A stretch of 64,000 nt of DNA from Drosophila miranda (GCF_003369915.1 NW_022881647.1:558001-622000), one strand, 5' to 3'. Shown: positions 22,601 to 36,065, counted from the first letter of the stretch. Numbers and translations are program-made. The notes: generated from the sequence alone by a model not told the origin.

Positions 22601-25511
22601 AAAGCTACCAGACGAGAGCGGACTGCAATGCAATGTAATGCGTACTCACTCACTGCAACAACACAAACACAAGCACAAGCACAAGCCGACGCCGAAAAAT
22701 AAAAAGTTAAATAATGTTTTAACACAAATCAAAAGGCATGCACTCGCGTAATAGAATAGGTTTCCAGATTGTTGTCTGGTTAGGAAGTAAATTTAGAATT
22801 TAGTTAGGAAAACACCGGCTGTTTATTCAAAACAAAAGGAAAAAATGCGGAGCGCAAAACAAAAACACGTCTGATCACTACGAAAGATACGAAAGATACT
22901 TTTAAACACACAATAAATTTTCAGAACTAACTGAGCACACGCCTCCTTCTGCCGACTGAATGCCGCTATGAAATGGAGACAAAACAGCCAACTATTTTGT
23001 TCGATTTTCCGAATATTTCAACCTTGCTCTGCCTATCGTCTGAACATTATCAACACTACCAACAACAAAAGACATACTCTTCCATCTCTCATGACAGCTT
23101 CAAGTGAAATTGAGAGAGCTGCGCGGTCTACTTGGCCAGATCCCCCAAGCCAGAGATTCCGTTAAATTAAGAACCAAATAACCAAAGGACATCGAAATAT
23201 ATGAAATTATTTACCGAATTTGATTCATGGGCTGAATGAGGGAGGGCCGCCTGGCCTGGAGTGAGGCGAGAGTTCTGCCACGTATTGTCAAATGTGGCTT
23301 GTTCCTTAATGTCTTGGCAAATACGAGTATCCAAATGTGCTTGTGGCTAGCCACCCAGCCAGAATCCGGTAGCTGAAAATGGACTAACTCTGACCTGAGA
23401 CGACCCCCATGCCAAACCGAACCGTAACGAACGGAGAGGAACTGAAGCGAAGGGAGCCGCTCGACTTGCTGTCCTGACCTGCGTATTAAAAATAATATGC
23501 AAAGTGCGGGGACCTGCTGAGATTTTCACAATTCCCATATTGTCCCATATTATTCACATATTGTTGTCGCCCCTGCTCCCCAATGACTGGCTGGCTGTCT
23601 GTCTGTCGTGGCCCTGGGTCTGGAGGTGCGGTGTGTCCTGGCTGGTCCTGCCTCCTTCTGTTTGTGTGGTTTTTTTCCCCTGTTTGCGCTTCCATTTTTG
23701 GAGGGAGGGTCTGCTTATGATTTATCATCGCCGACGCCAAAGTTATTTCTTCAAGATTAAAACAAGGAGCGATGCTTTTAACTGACACTCGCCGCAAAGG
23801 ACTCCTTCTCTCTCTCCTCGTTCTTTTACCTAATGTGACAACTTTAATTTGGTTCCAGCGAAATTCCAGAGAAATTCCGCTAAGTGGCTTTCATATTTAA
23901 GATGAGATGGGGATGGGGATATGGGGGTACTCGCATGACTTGGGGACGGACAGTGCAAACACCACTCAAATGCGAGCAAAATTTTCCGCGCTGCAAAATT
24001 CTAGTTTTGCCAACTCAAACAGAAACTTTCCCAGCACCAGCTCCCTCCTCTAATCCCCTCGGACCTGGACCGGGTGTGTGTGTGGAAAGTCTGGCTCCGA
24101 ACTCCAAGAGACCGCAAGCCACACACATTATTAATAATATTTATGATTGAGTGACTGGGCAGAGTGAGAGGGTGCGCATATCAAGACAGATGTCTGGGTC
24201 GACCATCTAGTGTAAATTAAAGATGATGGCATAACCGCTGGCCAGATCTGAATATTTGATGCTAATGAACAAGTTCAGGCCAAGAACCAAGTGCATTTTG
24301 GAGTTCAGTTCATAACGAAGGAATACTAGCTATTTCCGGTAATTAAGTTTATCAGGTAAGACTTCGCACTCGAAGATATTGGAATACAAAGCGTTGGTTA
24401 ATGAGAGCGGAATCTGACTATTGAAAAGGTAATATAACTTTAAGTGTAAGAATTAGAAGAATTCTTTAGCCTAAATGCCATATAAAGCCAATGCCAATAG
24501 TTTTCTATAACCCCAAGATCGAAATAAGTGGAAATTAATATGAGAGAAGGCCTTTGACACTACTAGATTATCCGAATTTAAGTTAATGTCATGTCGTTTC
24601 TGTTTGACAAACTCCAGCCACATGTAAGATCCCCAAAGAACCAATTCACTGGAATTTACACACAATGGTGGCTCTTCTCTCAACCGTATATCTTAGACCC
24701 CTCCTCGGGGTCTTTCAGGACTCTTTTCGCTTGTAGCTGGCGTTGTGTTCACCTTTATTCGCACATCCATTAATCCGTTCCTCAAACAGAACAAAACGGA
24801 ACAACGACAGATGGGTCGGGGTGGACAGGATGGCGGATGAACTGAACCCGAATGCAGTCACTGGGGACTGGAGGAATTTATGGTATAAAAAATGGATTTG
24901 CGATGTTTTCGCTGTGCAAATTAAATTTATTGCCGCGGATACTTATCGATGCCAATTGTTCGGGGGTTCCGCACGTGGAGTGCCTCCTGCCACACGTATG
25001 AAACAGCATGTGTGTGTGTTTGTGTGTGTGAGTGGGAGGAAGGTACGCTGTACGCCCACAAATTTATTCGCGGCTTCTCATGGCGCTTCCCCATTTAACA
25101 GATGGAAATGGAAAATTATAAAGCGACGTGCCCGGAACTGCAAAAAATTTCCTTCAGCTCCTGTGCCTCAGCTCGTGCCCACATAATAAATGTACCTGCC
25201 TAAGTGCCACCAGCCAAAAAATAAAACAAGTAGACATGCCATAGATGAGGGTCTCGACCATGGGATACCTGGCACTCAGCAGGAGAAACGGAAATTCACA
25301 AGTATTACAGTAACAAGTAAATTCAGTGTCTCCGGAGCGCTAAATTGAACGTCTTGCTAAAAAAATACATCGTTTTTATAATTCAACAGAAATTGCTCAA
25401 ACAAAAATTGTCTTTCATTTAGAATATTTTAATTTATTATTTAATAATTATACGTACTCTTTGTGTGTCTGGTGTTTCAACATAATTATAAAACAATACA
25501 AATCCAGACAG
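22601..25511. other. Noncoding spacer
   Basis: The part just above 22600 may still be LINE 5' UTR. The remainder is AT-rich intergenic DNA with a TGTG-rich patch near 25008-25033. The 147-codon frame at 24743-25186 has no recognisable domain and I do not call it a gene. Confidence 0.4.
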
Positions 25512-26711
25512 AAAACGAGGGGGAACGTTGTGAGTTGCAGCGGACACCGCAACTCTACAGTTATACCCGATACTAAGTCAGTAGGAGAGAGACGATACTC
25601 AAAATGAGTATTGGGGTATATTAGATTTGTGGTGAAAATGGATGTGTGTAACGTCCAGAAGGAATCGATTCCGACCCCATAAAGTATAAATATTCTTGAT
25701 CAGCATCAATAGCCGAGTCGATTGAGCCATGTCTGTCTGTCCGTCCGTCCGTCCGTCCGTCTGTCCGTCTGTCCGTCTGTCCGTCCCCTTCAGCGCCTAG
25801 TGCTCAAAGACTATAAGAGCTAGAGCAACGATGTTTTGGATCCAGACTTCTGTGATATGTCACTGCTACAAAAATATTTCAAAACTTCGCCCCGTGCACT
25901 TCCGCCCCCACAAAGAACGAAAATCTGTGGCATCCACAATTTTAAAGATATGAGAAAACCAAAAACGTAGAGTTGTAGAGAATGACTATATCTTTAAGAC
26001 TGCGGAATCTGAATTGGATCGTATTATTATTATAGCCAGCATCAAGAAAACAATTTCATTTTTTCTCGCCCTGTCTCTCTCTAACACACACGTAGCATAG
26101 GCGGCTTTGCTTAGAGTAAAACATTAGCGCCTAGATCTCAGAGACTAAAAAAGCTAGAGCAACCAAATTTGGTATCCACACTCCTAATATATCGGACCGA
26201 GACGAGTTTGTTTCAAAATTTCGCCATACCCCCTTCCGCCCCCGCAAAGGACGAAAATCTGGGGATATTCAAAAATCTCAGAGACTATTAAAGCTAGAGT
26301 AACCAAATTTGGTATCCGCACTCCTGTTAAATCTTACTATAAAACGTGTATCTTAAAATTTCGCCCCACCCCCTTCCGCCCACACAAAGGACAAAAATCT
26401 GTTGCATCCACAATATTACACATTCGAGAAAACTAAAAACGCAGAATCATAGATAATGACCATATCTATCAGATTGCTGAATCTAGATCAGATCAGATCA
26501 TTTTTATAGCCAATAGGAACAAATCAATTTGCAGTGGCTACGCAGCGCCCGACGTCACGCTCAGACTGATTTTCTGTCTCTCTCGCACGCACTCTTTGTC
26601 GTGTCGTTCAATATTAGCGGCGTCTGCCGGAGGAGAGCCATACTGACTTAGTATCGGGTATAACCATAGAGTTGTGGTGTCCGCAGCAACTCACAACGTT
26701 CCCCCTCGTTT
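25512..26711 (-). mobile_element. Composite DINE-1/mini-me copy D with inverted identical ends
   Basis: Internally this copy resembles copy C (hairpin end at about 25590-25620, GTCC/GTCT microsatellite at 25732-25787, three subrepeats, CCCCCTCGT end at 26701). In addition, 25512-25583 is a second copy of the CCCCCTCGT end in the opposite orientation, joined directly to the hairpin end. The whole is therefore bounded by ~70-bp inverted repeats (25512-25583 and 26641-26711), a fold-back structure not shown by copies A-C. Confidence 0.75.
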
Positions 26712-28565
26712 TTTTTGCATGCTTTGTTTTTTTTTGGGGAGTGAGTATAAATTTCCATGGCTTCAGCTCCGGCGGAATTTCTTCTCCTTATTTTCGGCAA
26801 ATCTCGGAGTTGTTGCCATTTGAAGATGACTTTTGTTTAGTGCTAAATGGGGAGAGAGACCCGACCCCCACGTCGGGGAGATCTGAGATAATGCAAATGG
26901 CATTAAAAGAATGGGATAAAAGGCAGGTGGAGAAGGGAGGGAATCTACTTAAACACACTTCACATTCAATAAGCATTGCCTGTAGACTGGGGGACCCAAG
27001 ATATGCGATTAAATAAGCGATTATTTCTGATATAAATAAATAATCCAAGGCAGAAAAAGGAGCCTTCTCTTTCCGTTCCTTGGAAGCTCACATTTCCAGC
27101 GGAATTCCAGGCAGAGTTGATGATGGCAAATCATCGAAGAAATCTCGTTATCGGACTGCTTCCATTCCCAATCCGCGGGTCACTTTTTCAGCCTATCGAT
27201 GGTAAATGTAAGGAGAAACCAATTAATCTCTATCAATGCCTTGACTTGCCAGGACCCAGACTCAAGCCCAAGGATTGACTGGCTTAGCAGACACACCGCA
27301 ACCCAGCCGGAATGGACACAGGCGTGAAGTGTCCGGGCAGGAGAAGGGTCTCCGGTCGGCTCCAAAGTCGAAGGGAACTGACATCTACGACTCCCTGGAG
27401 TGCAATCGGGAATGGACGCCAATGAAACAAATGCAAGCACGTAAAAAAGCCAAAGACCACGGGACCAACCAGCTAAAGGTTGCTCTGGCTCTCTCCCCCA
27501 TTTCTCGCCCTGCCCCTCCTTTCCTCCTGTCTGAATTCCTTCCAATTGTGCAACGTGTGGTAAGAGTAATGAGAACTGAGAACAGAGAAATGCCAGCCGC
27601 CCGAAAAGGAAAAACGATTTTCCGGTTCAATCAGTTTTGATTTAAATTGCAATAATTAACTTCAGTTTGCCCAATCATTTGGATTTGAATGAGGAGCATC
27701 TATTAGTGGAAGCGGCAGAGGGTTGATAGGAATTCGAATGGGGAATGTGATGCTCTCTGGATCTCATTAGCCTCAAAGCGGGTCGAGTGGAGGAATCCTC
27801 TCAGACCATAGGCAAATACAGGAATACCATTTCTTAGTCTATTTAAGCGATATCTGAAGTGGTACAGAGAGTCTAGAGAACTTAATAGATTTATCCTGCA
27901 AAATAAAAGTGAATTTTGAGGTTTTTCAGACAAATAATACACTAGTAGTTTCTGTGGATCTTCTAGGCCTTTAGGTCTTTAGGCCTTTATCCAATTCCTT
28001 TAGTTTATTCAAAGACAGATTCTTCTATCCAAAGAACACTTACATATCTACTTTTCGAAGTATAGGTATGCATAAAGTCATCTCACAGCACAAAGACTTC
28101 CAGAGATTGCCATTCCGTTGAAGACCAAAAAAAGCAGCTAATCTCTCCGAGCTACCGGAATCGCAGACAACCGTTATCCACCCATCGTCATGCAGTCCCC
28201 AAGTGATCCCAGACCCCTGCACCTAATCTGGTCAGGCAGGGCGTGTGAGATCGAGGTGTTGGAGAGCAATTAAACATTTGACTAATAAATCTTTTCCCTT
28301 TTGTGTATTTGACTACGACCGCACACGCACACACACACACAAACAGTGGACAGACAGACATTGGGTGGATGGAGAAACCTATTCTTACGACTATATATGC
28401 ATGGTATGTTGTTATTATTACGAGTTTACTTAAAGCTGGAGGTTGGAGACGCCTAAACTCGCCCAAGTCCGTGGCAAATATTTCCCCTGATTCGCAGACC
28501 GATAAGCCCAATCAGGCGTCCACGGACTGGGTGGGATGGGGGATGACGTGCTGGATTGTCACATT
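26712..28565. other. Noncoding spacer downstream of NaPi-T
   Basis: Intergenic or 3' UTR DNA. Short overlapping ORFs on both strands (27180-27640) lack domains. A CA microsatellite lies at 28323-28340. No gene is supported. Confidence 0.4.
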
Positions 28566-30594
28566 TCAGAGCTGAATGGATTTTGTTTTGGTCTCGGTCT
28601 CCGTCTCCGCCTCCGCCTCTGCCTCCGTCGTGACATGATCGGCATCTGATCTGTTGAGTGGTTTCTTTTCCTCCTCATCCTCCAGCCTCGCTTCTAAGGT
28701 CTGCAGCTCCTTGAGTCCAGCATCGGGCAGCGCGTGGCAGCCACTGTTCCACGGCTGTAACGTGGACTCCGAGAAGAGGACATACAGGATGCCACTGCCC
28801 GTCAGCATGGCGGAGCTCAGAAGGAACCCTTTCTTCCAGGCTTCGATGGTTTGCTGGAGGAAAAACAGGACTCATTCGGGGGAAATCAATTGGAGAAAGA
28901 TCTCCAGGAAGAAACTTACATTACCCTGGGTCAGGTGACCCACAATCAGGGGTGAGATGAAACCCGGCATGCCTCCAATCATGCCACTATCACCCAGAAC
29001 AATGCCCGCATAGTTGGGCGACAGATCCACCATCGAAGGCCAAAGGGCCGGAGGACACTGCTCCATGGAACATGGTGGCCAAGGTCACCAGCAGAATGGC
29101 AGCCATTGCATTATAGCCGAAGTAGGCCAATGCCAGCACCACCAGACCCTTGACACCACAGCCTGCAGGAAAAGAAGAAGGTAGAGATTTAGGAGTTCTG
29201 GATGAGTTCCAAAATACTCACAGACAAAGGTGGCCAGCTTGCGGACATTGGTGCGACTCAGGCGATCCGTTCGCAGCAGATAGTCGGCCAGGATGGAGAA
29301 GGCATAGGCGAATAGCATCCGCATCAGATGTGGCAGGCCGGAGAGGAAACCCGTCTGAGAAAAAGAAGTCTCCTATTACTCTCTTCCGACTCTCTCTCTT
29401 GCGGAGGAGCAGCCACTCACCGCTCGGATGTTCCAGTGATGGATCAAGCGGAAGTAGGTCGGGGCATGCCCCGAACAAGCCCCAAATGCCGCCCCACTGG
29501 GCCACCACATTTAGCCAGACGGGCCGCGAGGTAGCTATGGTAGCTATCCAGGGCGTCGGACCCTTTTTGCTGCTCTGCACGGAGGCGCCCATCGACTTTT
29601 CGATGTATCTGCGCTCCGGCGATGCGCGGATGCTCGGCAGGTGTGTCGTAGACGAGGAACTGCCAGGAAATAAACCACAGGGTGCCGACAACGCCGCAAA
29701 TATAGTATACCCACTCCCAGCTGGTCCAGTCGATGATGTACCCAAAGATGGGATAGAACAGCGCCACTCCGACCGAGCTGCCCAGATAGGCGCTGACGAA
29801 CTTGCTCCTCTCGTTGGGCGGTATCCATTTGGCGGTCAGAACATGCATCGAGGGCCAGGCCAATCCCTAAAAGAGGATACGATCAGTGAACCGCGCGAAA
29901 CCTGCATCCAGGCTATCCGTCTTACAGTTATCCATCCTTGGAAGACACGCTGACAAATCGGACCCGTGTAGCTCCAATAGGAGACAATCGGTATGAGGAA
30001 GCAGCAGAAGACTCCGATGCCGTTCGACCAGCCAAAGATCAGCTTGGTGCCGTATTTGGTGGCCAGAATGCCGCCGGGTATCTGCAGTGTCCAGTGGGCC
30101 CAGAAGAAGGACCCCAACAGAGCGCCCTGCTGCTTCTCGTTCCAGTGGAAGCCCTCCCGATCATAGCCAATCTGTCAAAGAGAAGGAGATGGAGGGAGAG
30201 ATGGCGCTACTCATACGCCCCGTATTCCGCATTCCGCTGCACAAGCTGCATCCATTAACCACTTAACATGTGATTCACATATCCGAACGCGCTCTCACAT
30301 TAGCCCAATCAAGAAACCACCGCTCCAGTGAGAACCTCTCGCTGTCATCCGGAAGAGAGGCAAAGTCCGATGCGTTCACCAGATCGAGGGAGGACTGATT
30401 GAGGGGCACCGTCTCACCTTTGCCGGCAATCATGTCCACGGTGTCATGGTGATGATCAGATTGATCCGAATCATGTAGTTCACAATGAATCCCATGATCG
30501 TCATGTACCAGAGCACAGTGCGGGCCTCGACTGAAAGAGCAGAGCGCGGTAGAGATATGTATCTTTGGGCGGATGATCTTCACAGAACATGAAA

Positions 30595-30598
30595 TGTG
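30595..30598. repeat. Target-site duplication, left
   Basis: TGTG directly outside the LTR at 30599; the same four bases follow the other LTR at 36066-36069. Four-base duplications are usual for Ty3/gypsy integrases. Confidence 0.75.
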
Positions 30599-30865
30599 TG
30601 TAGTAGTTTAAGTTGCTTGATGGCAACGAGTAACATTTATTTAATAAGTATGTTGGACTTAAAATTATAACAGCTCCAAGTTTTACAAGTATGTTTGTGA
30701 CTAATTATATATTATATGCGTGTACGTCTGATGCGTGGCTGAACTGACAACTGACTGATCTCTCTCTCTTGCTATCGGCTCTCTCAGAGCCGATTACTGC
30801 TCTATCCCGACGACACGACGAAAACACGACCGCTTCGTGTCTCCCTCTTTCCTTCGTTTCCTACA
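30599..30865 (-). repeat. 3' LTR (267 bp)
   Basis: Begins TGTAGTAG and ends CCTACA on the plus strand, matching 35806-36065. It contains seven bases (within ATTATATATTATATGCG) that the other LTR lacks. Confidence 0.9.
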
Positions 30866-31241
30866 TTCGGCTGTCCTGACGGACCATTCGCCTCGGATGG
30901 GTCTAGCCAAGGTTTCATATATTCTGAAACTGTAGAGGTCTTATAGGGACCCTCAGTATCCCCAATCTTCTCGACTTCGTACCTTCCATGATTCTTTACC
31001 CTAACCACCTTATACGGCCCTAGATACTTTCCTTTTAGCTTTAATCAAGGACCATAGTCACTAAGCTTGATAGCTACTAGCTCATTAACCTCATACTGTC
31101 TATCTATCCTATACGCATGTCTAGACCAGTCAATATCTTGAAAGGTGTTACCTTGGTACTTCGCGGCTCAACACTGTTGATCATTTGCTGTACTTTTCCT
31201 AGATGCTTATACCAACTACCGGAATTACCCTGACACAATTT

Positions 31242-34200
31242 CTACACCACTATCTTGTGCATCCTTTCGAATTGACCATTCCCACGTGGAACGCCTGTGG
31301 CAATCATTAAATGCTGTATTTTCTCTCTCTCACAATATTCACGAAACAAATTGGACATAAACGCTGCACCCCTATCCGTCACTATTCTGTTCGGATTACC
31401 AAAACTAGTCCCCTGAATTTCAAAACAATTAACGACCTCTTCAACGCCTGTACTACGTGTAGAATATAACCAAACAAACTTAGAAAATCCATCAACGACA
31501 ACCAGTATATAATTGTACTGTTTTTTAGTCATTTCCATTGGTCCAACGTGATCAATGTGATACGTTTGTAACGGCCTATCACCCTTGTCTATTGGTTGCA
31601 AATAACCCTCACGTTTTCCTGTCTTTTCATTGACAATGAATACACTCGACACAACTATTTATTACGCGCCATACTTTGTCTTTTAACTTCGGAATATAAT
31701 ACGACTTTTCAATGATATCTTGTGTCTTTTTAACTGAAAAATGTCCTTGCTTATGTGCTATTGATATAATCTCATTTTCCAACTGAGCTGGTACTACGAT
31801 GAGCTCCTTATCCGGATCCTTAAACAAAATCTGATTCTGAATATAATAATCCTCATATTCCTTGTCCTCCACAATACTTTTAACAGCCTTAACCCAATCG
31901 TCGGTTAGCTGAGCTTCTTTCAAACGATGAGCTATACTTTCGGTCACCATAAAACAAGATACACGACTCAACGCGTCAACGTGCCTCATCTTCGTTCCTG
32001 AGCGATGTTCTATAACATAATTAAAATCTTGTATGTACATGGCCCAACGTGCTACTCTCAAAGGAACGTCTTTCTTTCTGATCGTCATTGTAAATGCATT
32101 ACAATCTGTGACAATTTTGAACTTTATACCAAAACGTATACACGCCATTTCGCTAAAGCTTCGATAATTGCCAGAACCTCAAGGTCATAAGCAGGGTATT
32201 TCTCTTCACATGGCTTAGTCCTACGGCTCATATATTGAACTGGATGGAATTGGCTGTCTTCCAAACTCTTTTGCAGTAACACGGCTCCATACCCCCATTT
32301 TGATGCATCAGTATGGATTTCTGTCTCCAACTTCGGGTTGTACATTTCTAAAACAGGTCTACTAATCAATGCTACCTTTAGTTGTTCAAACGCAACCTGA
32401 TGTATCTCCTTAAATTCAAATTTAACATTCTTCCGCAGCAGATCTGTCAATGGTTTTGCAATAACAGCATAACCCTCAATAAACTTTCGGAAATAAGAAG
32501 TCAATCCTATGAAACGCTGCACTGCTTTTTTATCAACTGGCACTGGGAACTTTTCGACTGCCCTCGTCTTCTCATCACTTGGTCTTATCGTATTCTTTTC
32601 TATTATATACCCCAGAAAATTAACCTTTTGTCGTAACAGCTGACACTTTCTCCAATTTATACGTAGCCCATTCATTTCCGCTATCTTCAGTACTTTTCTC
32701 AACTTTAACAAACCCTCTTCTATATCTTGACTACAAATAATAACGTCATCCATATAGACTGCTGCTTCATTATTCTTTACCAAATCTCTCAACACAGCCA
32801 TTATAAATCTGGTAAACACCGCTGGAGAATTTGAAATTCCAAATGGTACATATAAAAATTCGAACTGACCATTCTGAGTCACAAAAGACGTATATTTTTG
32901 AGACTCGACTTCTACATGGAAAAAACCATTCGTTAAATCCAACGTGGTGAAATACTTTGCACCCTACAGTTTCTCCAACACTGTATCCATATGTGACATT
33001 GGAAAGTTATCGCGAACTATTTTCTCATTCAGCTTTCGGTAATCACAGCATAGTCTCTTGCTACCGTTCTTTTTGGGTACCAACACTACTGGTGATGCAT
33101 ACTCCGATGTACTTGGCTTTATAATCTTCTGAGCCAGCCACTCTTCCACTTGCTTGTCCATGATTTCCTGTTCACACAACGGTAATCGTCTAGGATGCTG
33201 GAAAACTGGTATCTCATCCACTAATACAATTTTCATTTTTATCGGCGCATCTACATTTCTCTGAGGTTGGTACTTTCCTACCATACCCCTAACCTCTCTA
33301 GCATGTGCTTCACTGAGATGACCAACATCAATTGAAAACTCCTTCTCAACTTCGTCAATACTTGACATGCAAATGCCTTTATATTCATTAAACAATTCCA
33401 CGCATGAGGACGATGCTACCTGATCAAGTTTCTTATCTTTATCCTCGACACAAACTCTACGAACAAATCTTGTTCCTGTCTTAGAAACTTGCATGTCCAC
33501 ATGATCCAGAATAGTCCTTCCTAAAATAGCTTCAAAACCAATATCCTCGTCTGGAATGACATGAAATTCTACCTCCATTTCAATCTCATCGATTTTCACT
33601 GGTATCGAAAAGCTACCAAAAGTTACAACTTGACTATCTCCAATACCTGTTAAAAATTTCTCCTGGCCGATCAGTTCAAGATTTCCAAATTTCAAAAATA
33701 CCCTCCTGCGAATTAAACACAAATCTGCTCCAGTATCAATCAAACCTTGGAATACCAAATTCGCGTACTTAATATCCTTTAATTCCAAACTTGATGGAGT
33801 GAAAATACCTGACGGCTTATCAACGACTTCCTTATCTCGAATAATGTTCGTATTCGATCTCTTTTCTTGTCTGGTTTCGACCTTGACATTACAGCTTGCA
33901 GCACGGTGTCCTGGTTGGCCACATTTGAAACAACAAAAATCATTTTTGGGACAATCTTTCCTCAAATGCGATTTGTCTCCACACTTAAAACATTTCCTAA
34001 AATTCTCTGCCATCGACCCTTTCACCGAACTCTCACTTTTATTACTCAGCGGCCAATTCTTACTCATCGGCTTGGATCCGCCTCTAGCTTTCTGGTAAAC
34101 ATCGATCTGAAATTTAAGCTCCTTTAAGTTTCTAGCTTGGTACAGCATTGCCTTACTTGCCCTAGCGTCTGGTATACCATCCACAAAATATTCGATTAAA

Positions 34201-34793
34201 CTCTCATCATCTAGTTTAATTGGCTTGGCTATCTCCATTAACGCATACGAAAACTCATGCAACGACTCTCCTTTTTTCTGCTGGCGCTTTTGCAACATTC
34301 TATGTACTTCTACGGACGACAGTTTAACACTAAACTCATCCAACAGAGCTGCCTTCAACGAATTCCAGTTACGAATATCACGCAAACTACGAGCGAAAGA
34401 TTTTGCTGCACCAACTAACAACTGCTTGGCATAAATGAATAATTGTAATTGACTCCATTGAACAGTAGCTGCGAATTCTTCTAATTCCTGTATCCATTGA
34501 TTGATGTCGGGGTTATTAGAACCAGAAAATTGTGACACACTACCTTTCACGTCTTTTAGCGTAAACCAAGATTTATACTCTGCCTGTCGCGTACCTGGTT
34601 GAACTGCTACGGTATCAACTGCTGTTACTACGGACTCATCCTCTGACTCTTCTTCATCCCCAACTGGAAAGCCGTGATGTATTAATAGCCTATCTTGCAA
34701 ATCGCGCTTTCGTCCCGTCGTCTGCAACGCAAGCTCTCTTAACTTCTCTCGCAAATCTGCGACTCTCAGTGTCATTATCTCTTCAACTTGCAT
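31242..34793 (-). pseudogene. gag-pol of the Ty3/gypsy element, interrupted
   Basis: From 34793 down: a SAP-like start (residues 5-40), a capsid region, two CCHC knuckles (CFKCGDKSHLRKDC and CFKCGQPGHRAASC), an aspartic protease (LIDTGADLCLI), then the reverse transcriptase. A TAG at about 32961-32963 interrupts the frame just before the RT core (DLTNGFFHVEV, catalytic YMDD, then RNase H start HTDASKWGYGAV). A frameshift at about 32124-32148 moves to the rest of RNase H and the integrase zinc finger (H, H, CVECIHC), and another near 31630-31650 to the integrase core (YHIDHVGP, VTDRGAAF, then a Glu). Described as found; the breaks make it inactive in this copy. Confidence 0.85.
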
Positions 34794-35220
34794 CGTGACG
34801 ATTTAAATACAAAATAATTGATATTAGCTTATATCTAAGAAAACGTAATTAAATCAACTTAAACAAACTTATTACTGCTGGCCTGTTAACAATTTTCCAG
34901 TTAACATCGACTCCGAAAACGCCTTTAAAGTCGTCACTGTTAACGATCGCTTCTCTGTTTACGCTCACCTTACTATGGGTTTACCCTTGTTAACTCTCGC
35001 TTCTGCGCAGAACTTTCCAGACTCCAAATTTGACGCACACACACCACCACATCCAGATCTCGCTTGCCTGTCGATGTCGCTGTTGCCGTCCTCTCTTTGT
35101 TGCCTTGCCTTGCTCTCGCTGTTCGCCGTTAACTCGTTGTCGCTTCCCGAATCGTCGCTGCTTCTGCTGTTACAAAATGGTCGTCTCCTTGCTGCTTGTC
35201 TCTTCTTGTAGTTGTAGTCT

Positions 35221-35625
35221 CCGTCCGACGCAGTGCAACACAACAACAATCAATGTTCTTTGATTCTTGCTGTTTGCTGCCGTCGTTTTGTCGCTTCTGC
35301 TTCCTTTGGAACGAACGCACTCAGATTGTCGTCTCTGCGCCGCTTGTCTCCTTGTAGCTCTAGCCTCTCAGACGCAATGCACAACAACAACAACGAAGGT
35401 TTTGATTCTTGCTGTGTTTGCTGCCGTCTGCCGTCGTTTTGTCGCTTCTGCTCTCTTTGGAACGAACGCGCTCAGATTGTCGTCTCTGTGCCGCTTGTCT
35501 CCTTGTAGCTCTAGCCTCTCAGACGCAATGCACAACAACAACAACGAAGGTTTTGATTCTTGCTGTGTTTGCTGCCGTCTGCCGTAGTTTTGTCGCTCCA
35601 GCTCTCTTGAATGTCTGCTCACACT
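35221..35625 (-). repeat. ~150-bp tandem repeats in the element's leader
   Basis: Between the primer-binding site and gag, a unit of about 150 bp containing CAACAACAACAACGAAGG and GATTCTTGCTGTGTTTGCTG recurs (landmark positions 35225, 35371 and 35521), roughly two and a half to three copies. The second and third are nearly identical, so the expansion is recent. Confidence 0.8.
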
Positions 35626-35783
35626 AATGCGCCTTCTTCGACAAGTGTCTCTCTCGCACTTATAGGCCAGACAGCAATTCAATTTCGCACCGCGACCGAT
35701 CTCTTGTGTCACCAGTCTCGTGTTCGCCAAAATTTCCAAATACACGCACAAATCTCACTTGCAAATGTTGTTGTCTTGGGCTT

Positions 35784-35801
35784 ATCCCGGACGAGCCCCC
35801 A
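35784..35801 (-). other. Primer-binding site, complementary to tRNA-Pro 3' end
   Basis: Four bases inside the 5' LTR, the minus strand reads TGGGGGCTCGTCCGGGAT, 18 bases that would pair with a tRNA ending in CCA. From memory this is the complement of the conserved 3' end of tRNA-Pro. Confidence 0.7.
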
Positions 35802-35805
35802 ATTT

Positions 35806-36065
35806 TGTAGTAGTTTAAGTTGCTTGATAGCAACGAGTAACATTTATTTAATAAGTATGTTGGACTTAAAATTATAACAGCTCCAAGTTTTACAAGTATG
35901 TTTGTGACTAATTATATGCGTGTACGTCTGATGCGTGGCTGAACTGACAACTGACTGATCTCTCTCTCTTGCTATCGGCTCTCTCAGAGCCGATTACTGC
36001 TCTATCCCGACGACACGACGAAAACACGACCGCTTCGTGTCTCTCTCTTTCCTTCGTTTCCTACA
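35806..36065 (-). repeat. 5' LTR (260 bp)
   Basis: Near-identical partner of 30599-30865, ending next to the TGTG duplication at 36066. On the transcribed strand it starts TGTAGG and ends CTACA. Confidence 0.9.

Larger units (their letters stand above)
30599..36065 (-). mobile_element. Ty3/gypsy LTR retrotransposon, nearly intact structure
   Basis: Complete element in reverse orientation inside NaPi-T intron 1: 3' LTR 30599-30865, 5' LTR 35806-36065, primer-binding site beside the 5' LTR, a gag-pol reading frame and a TGTG target duplication. There is no env-like frame between integrase and the 3' LTR. The two LTRs differ by only two substitutions and one 7-bp indel that I can see, so insertion was recent. 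The gag-pol frame carries one nonsense codon and at least two frameshifts. The style (SAP-like N-terminus, two CCHC knuckles, fused gag-pol) resembles the mdg3/blastopia-type lineage, but I did not compare sequences. Confidence 0.9.

Noticed and set aside
24743-25186. 147-codon plus-strand ORF
   Set aside because: No recognisable motif, and it includes a TGTG-rich low-complexity stretch.
29150-29953. 267-codon plus-strand ORF across NaPi-T
   Set aside because: Antisense shadow of NaPi-T exons 4-5 and introns; the minus-strand exons carry clear transporter motifs and splice sites.
31009-31241. Possible env gene downstream of integrase
   Set aside because: Too short a gap before the 3' LTR and no open frame with signal or membrane segments.
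35221-35625. Possible Cys-rich protein gene in the LTR-element leader
   Set aside because: The frame arises from the ~150-bp tandem repeat, lies in the noncoding leader and is antisense to the element.
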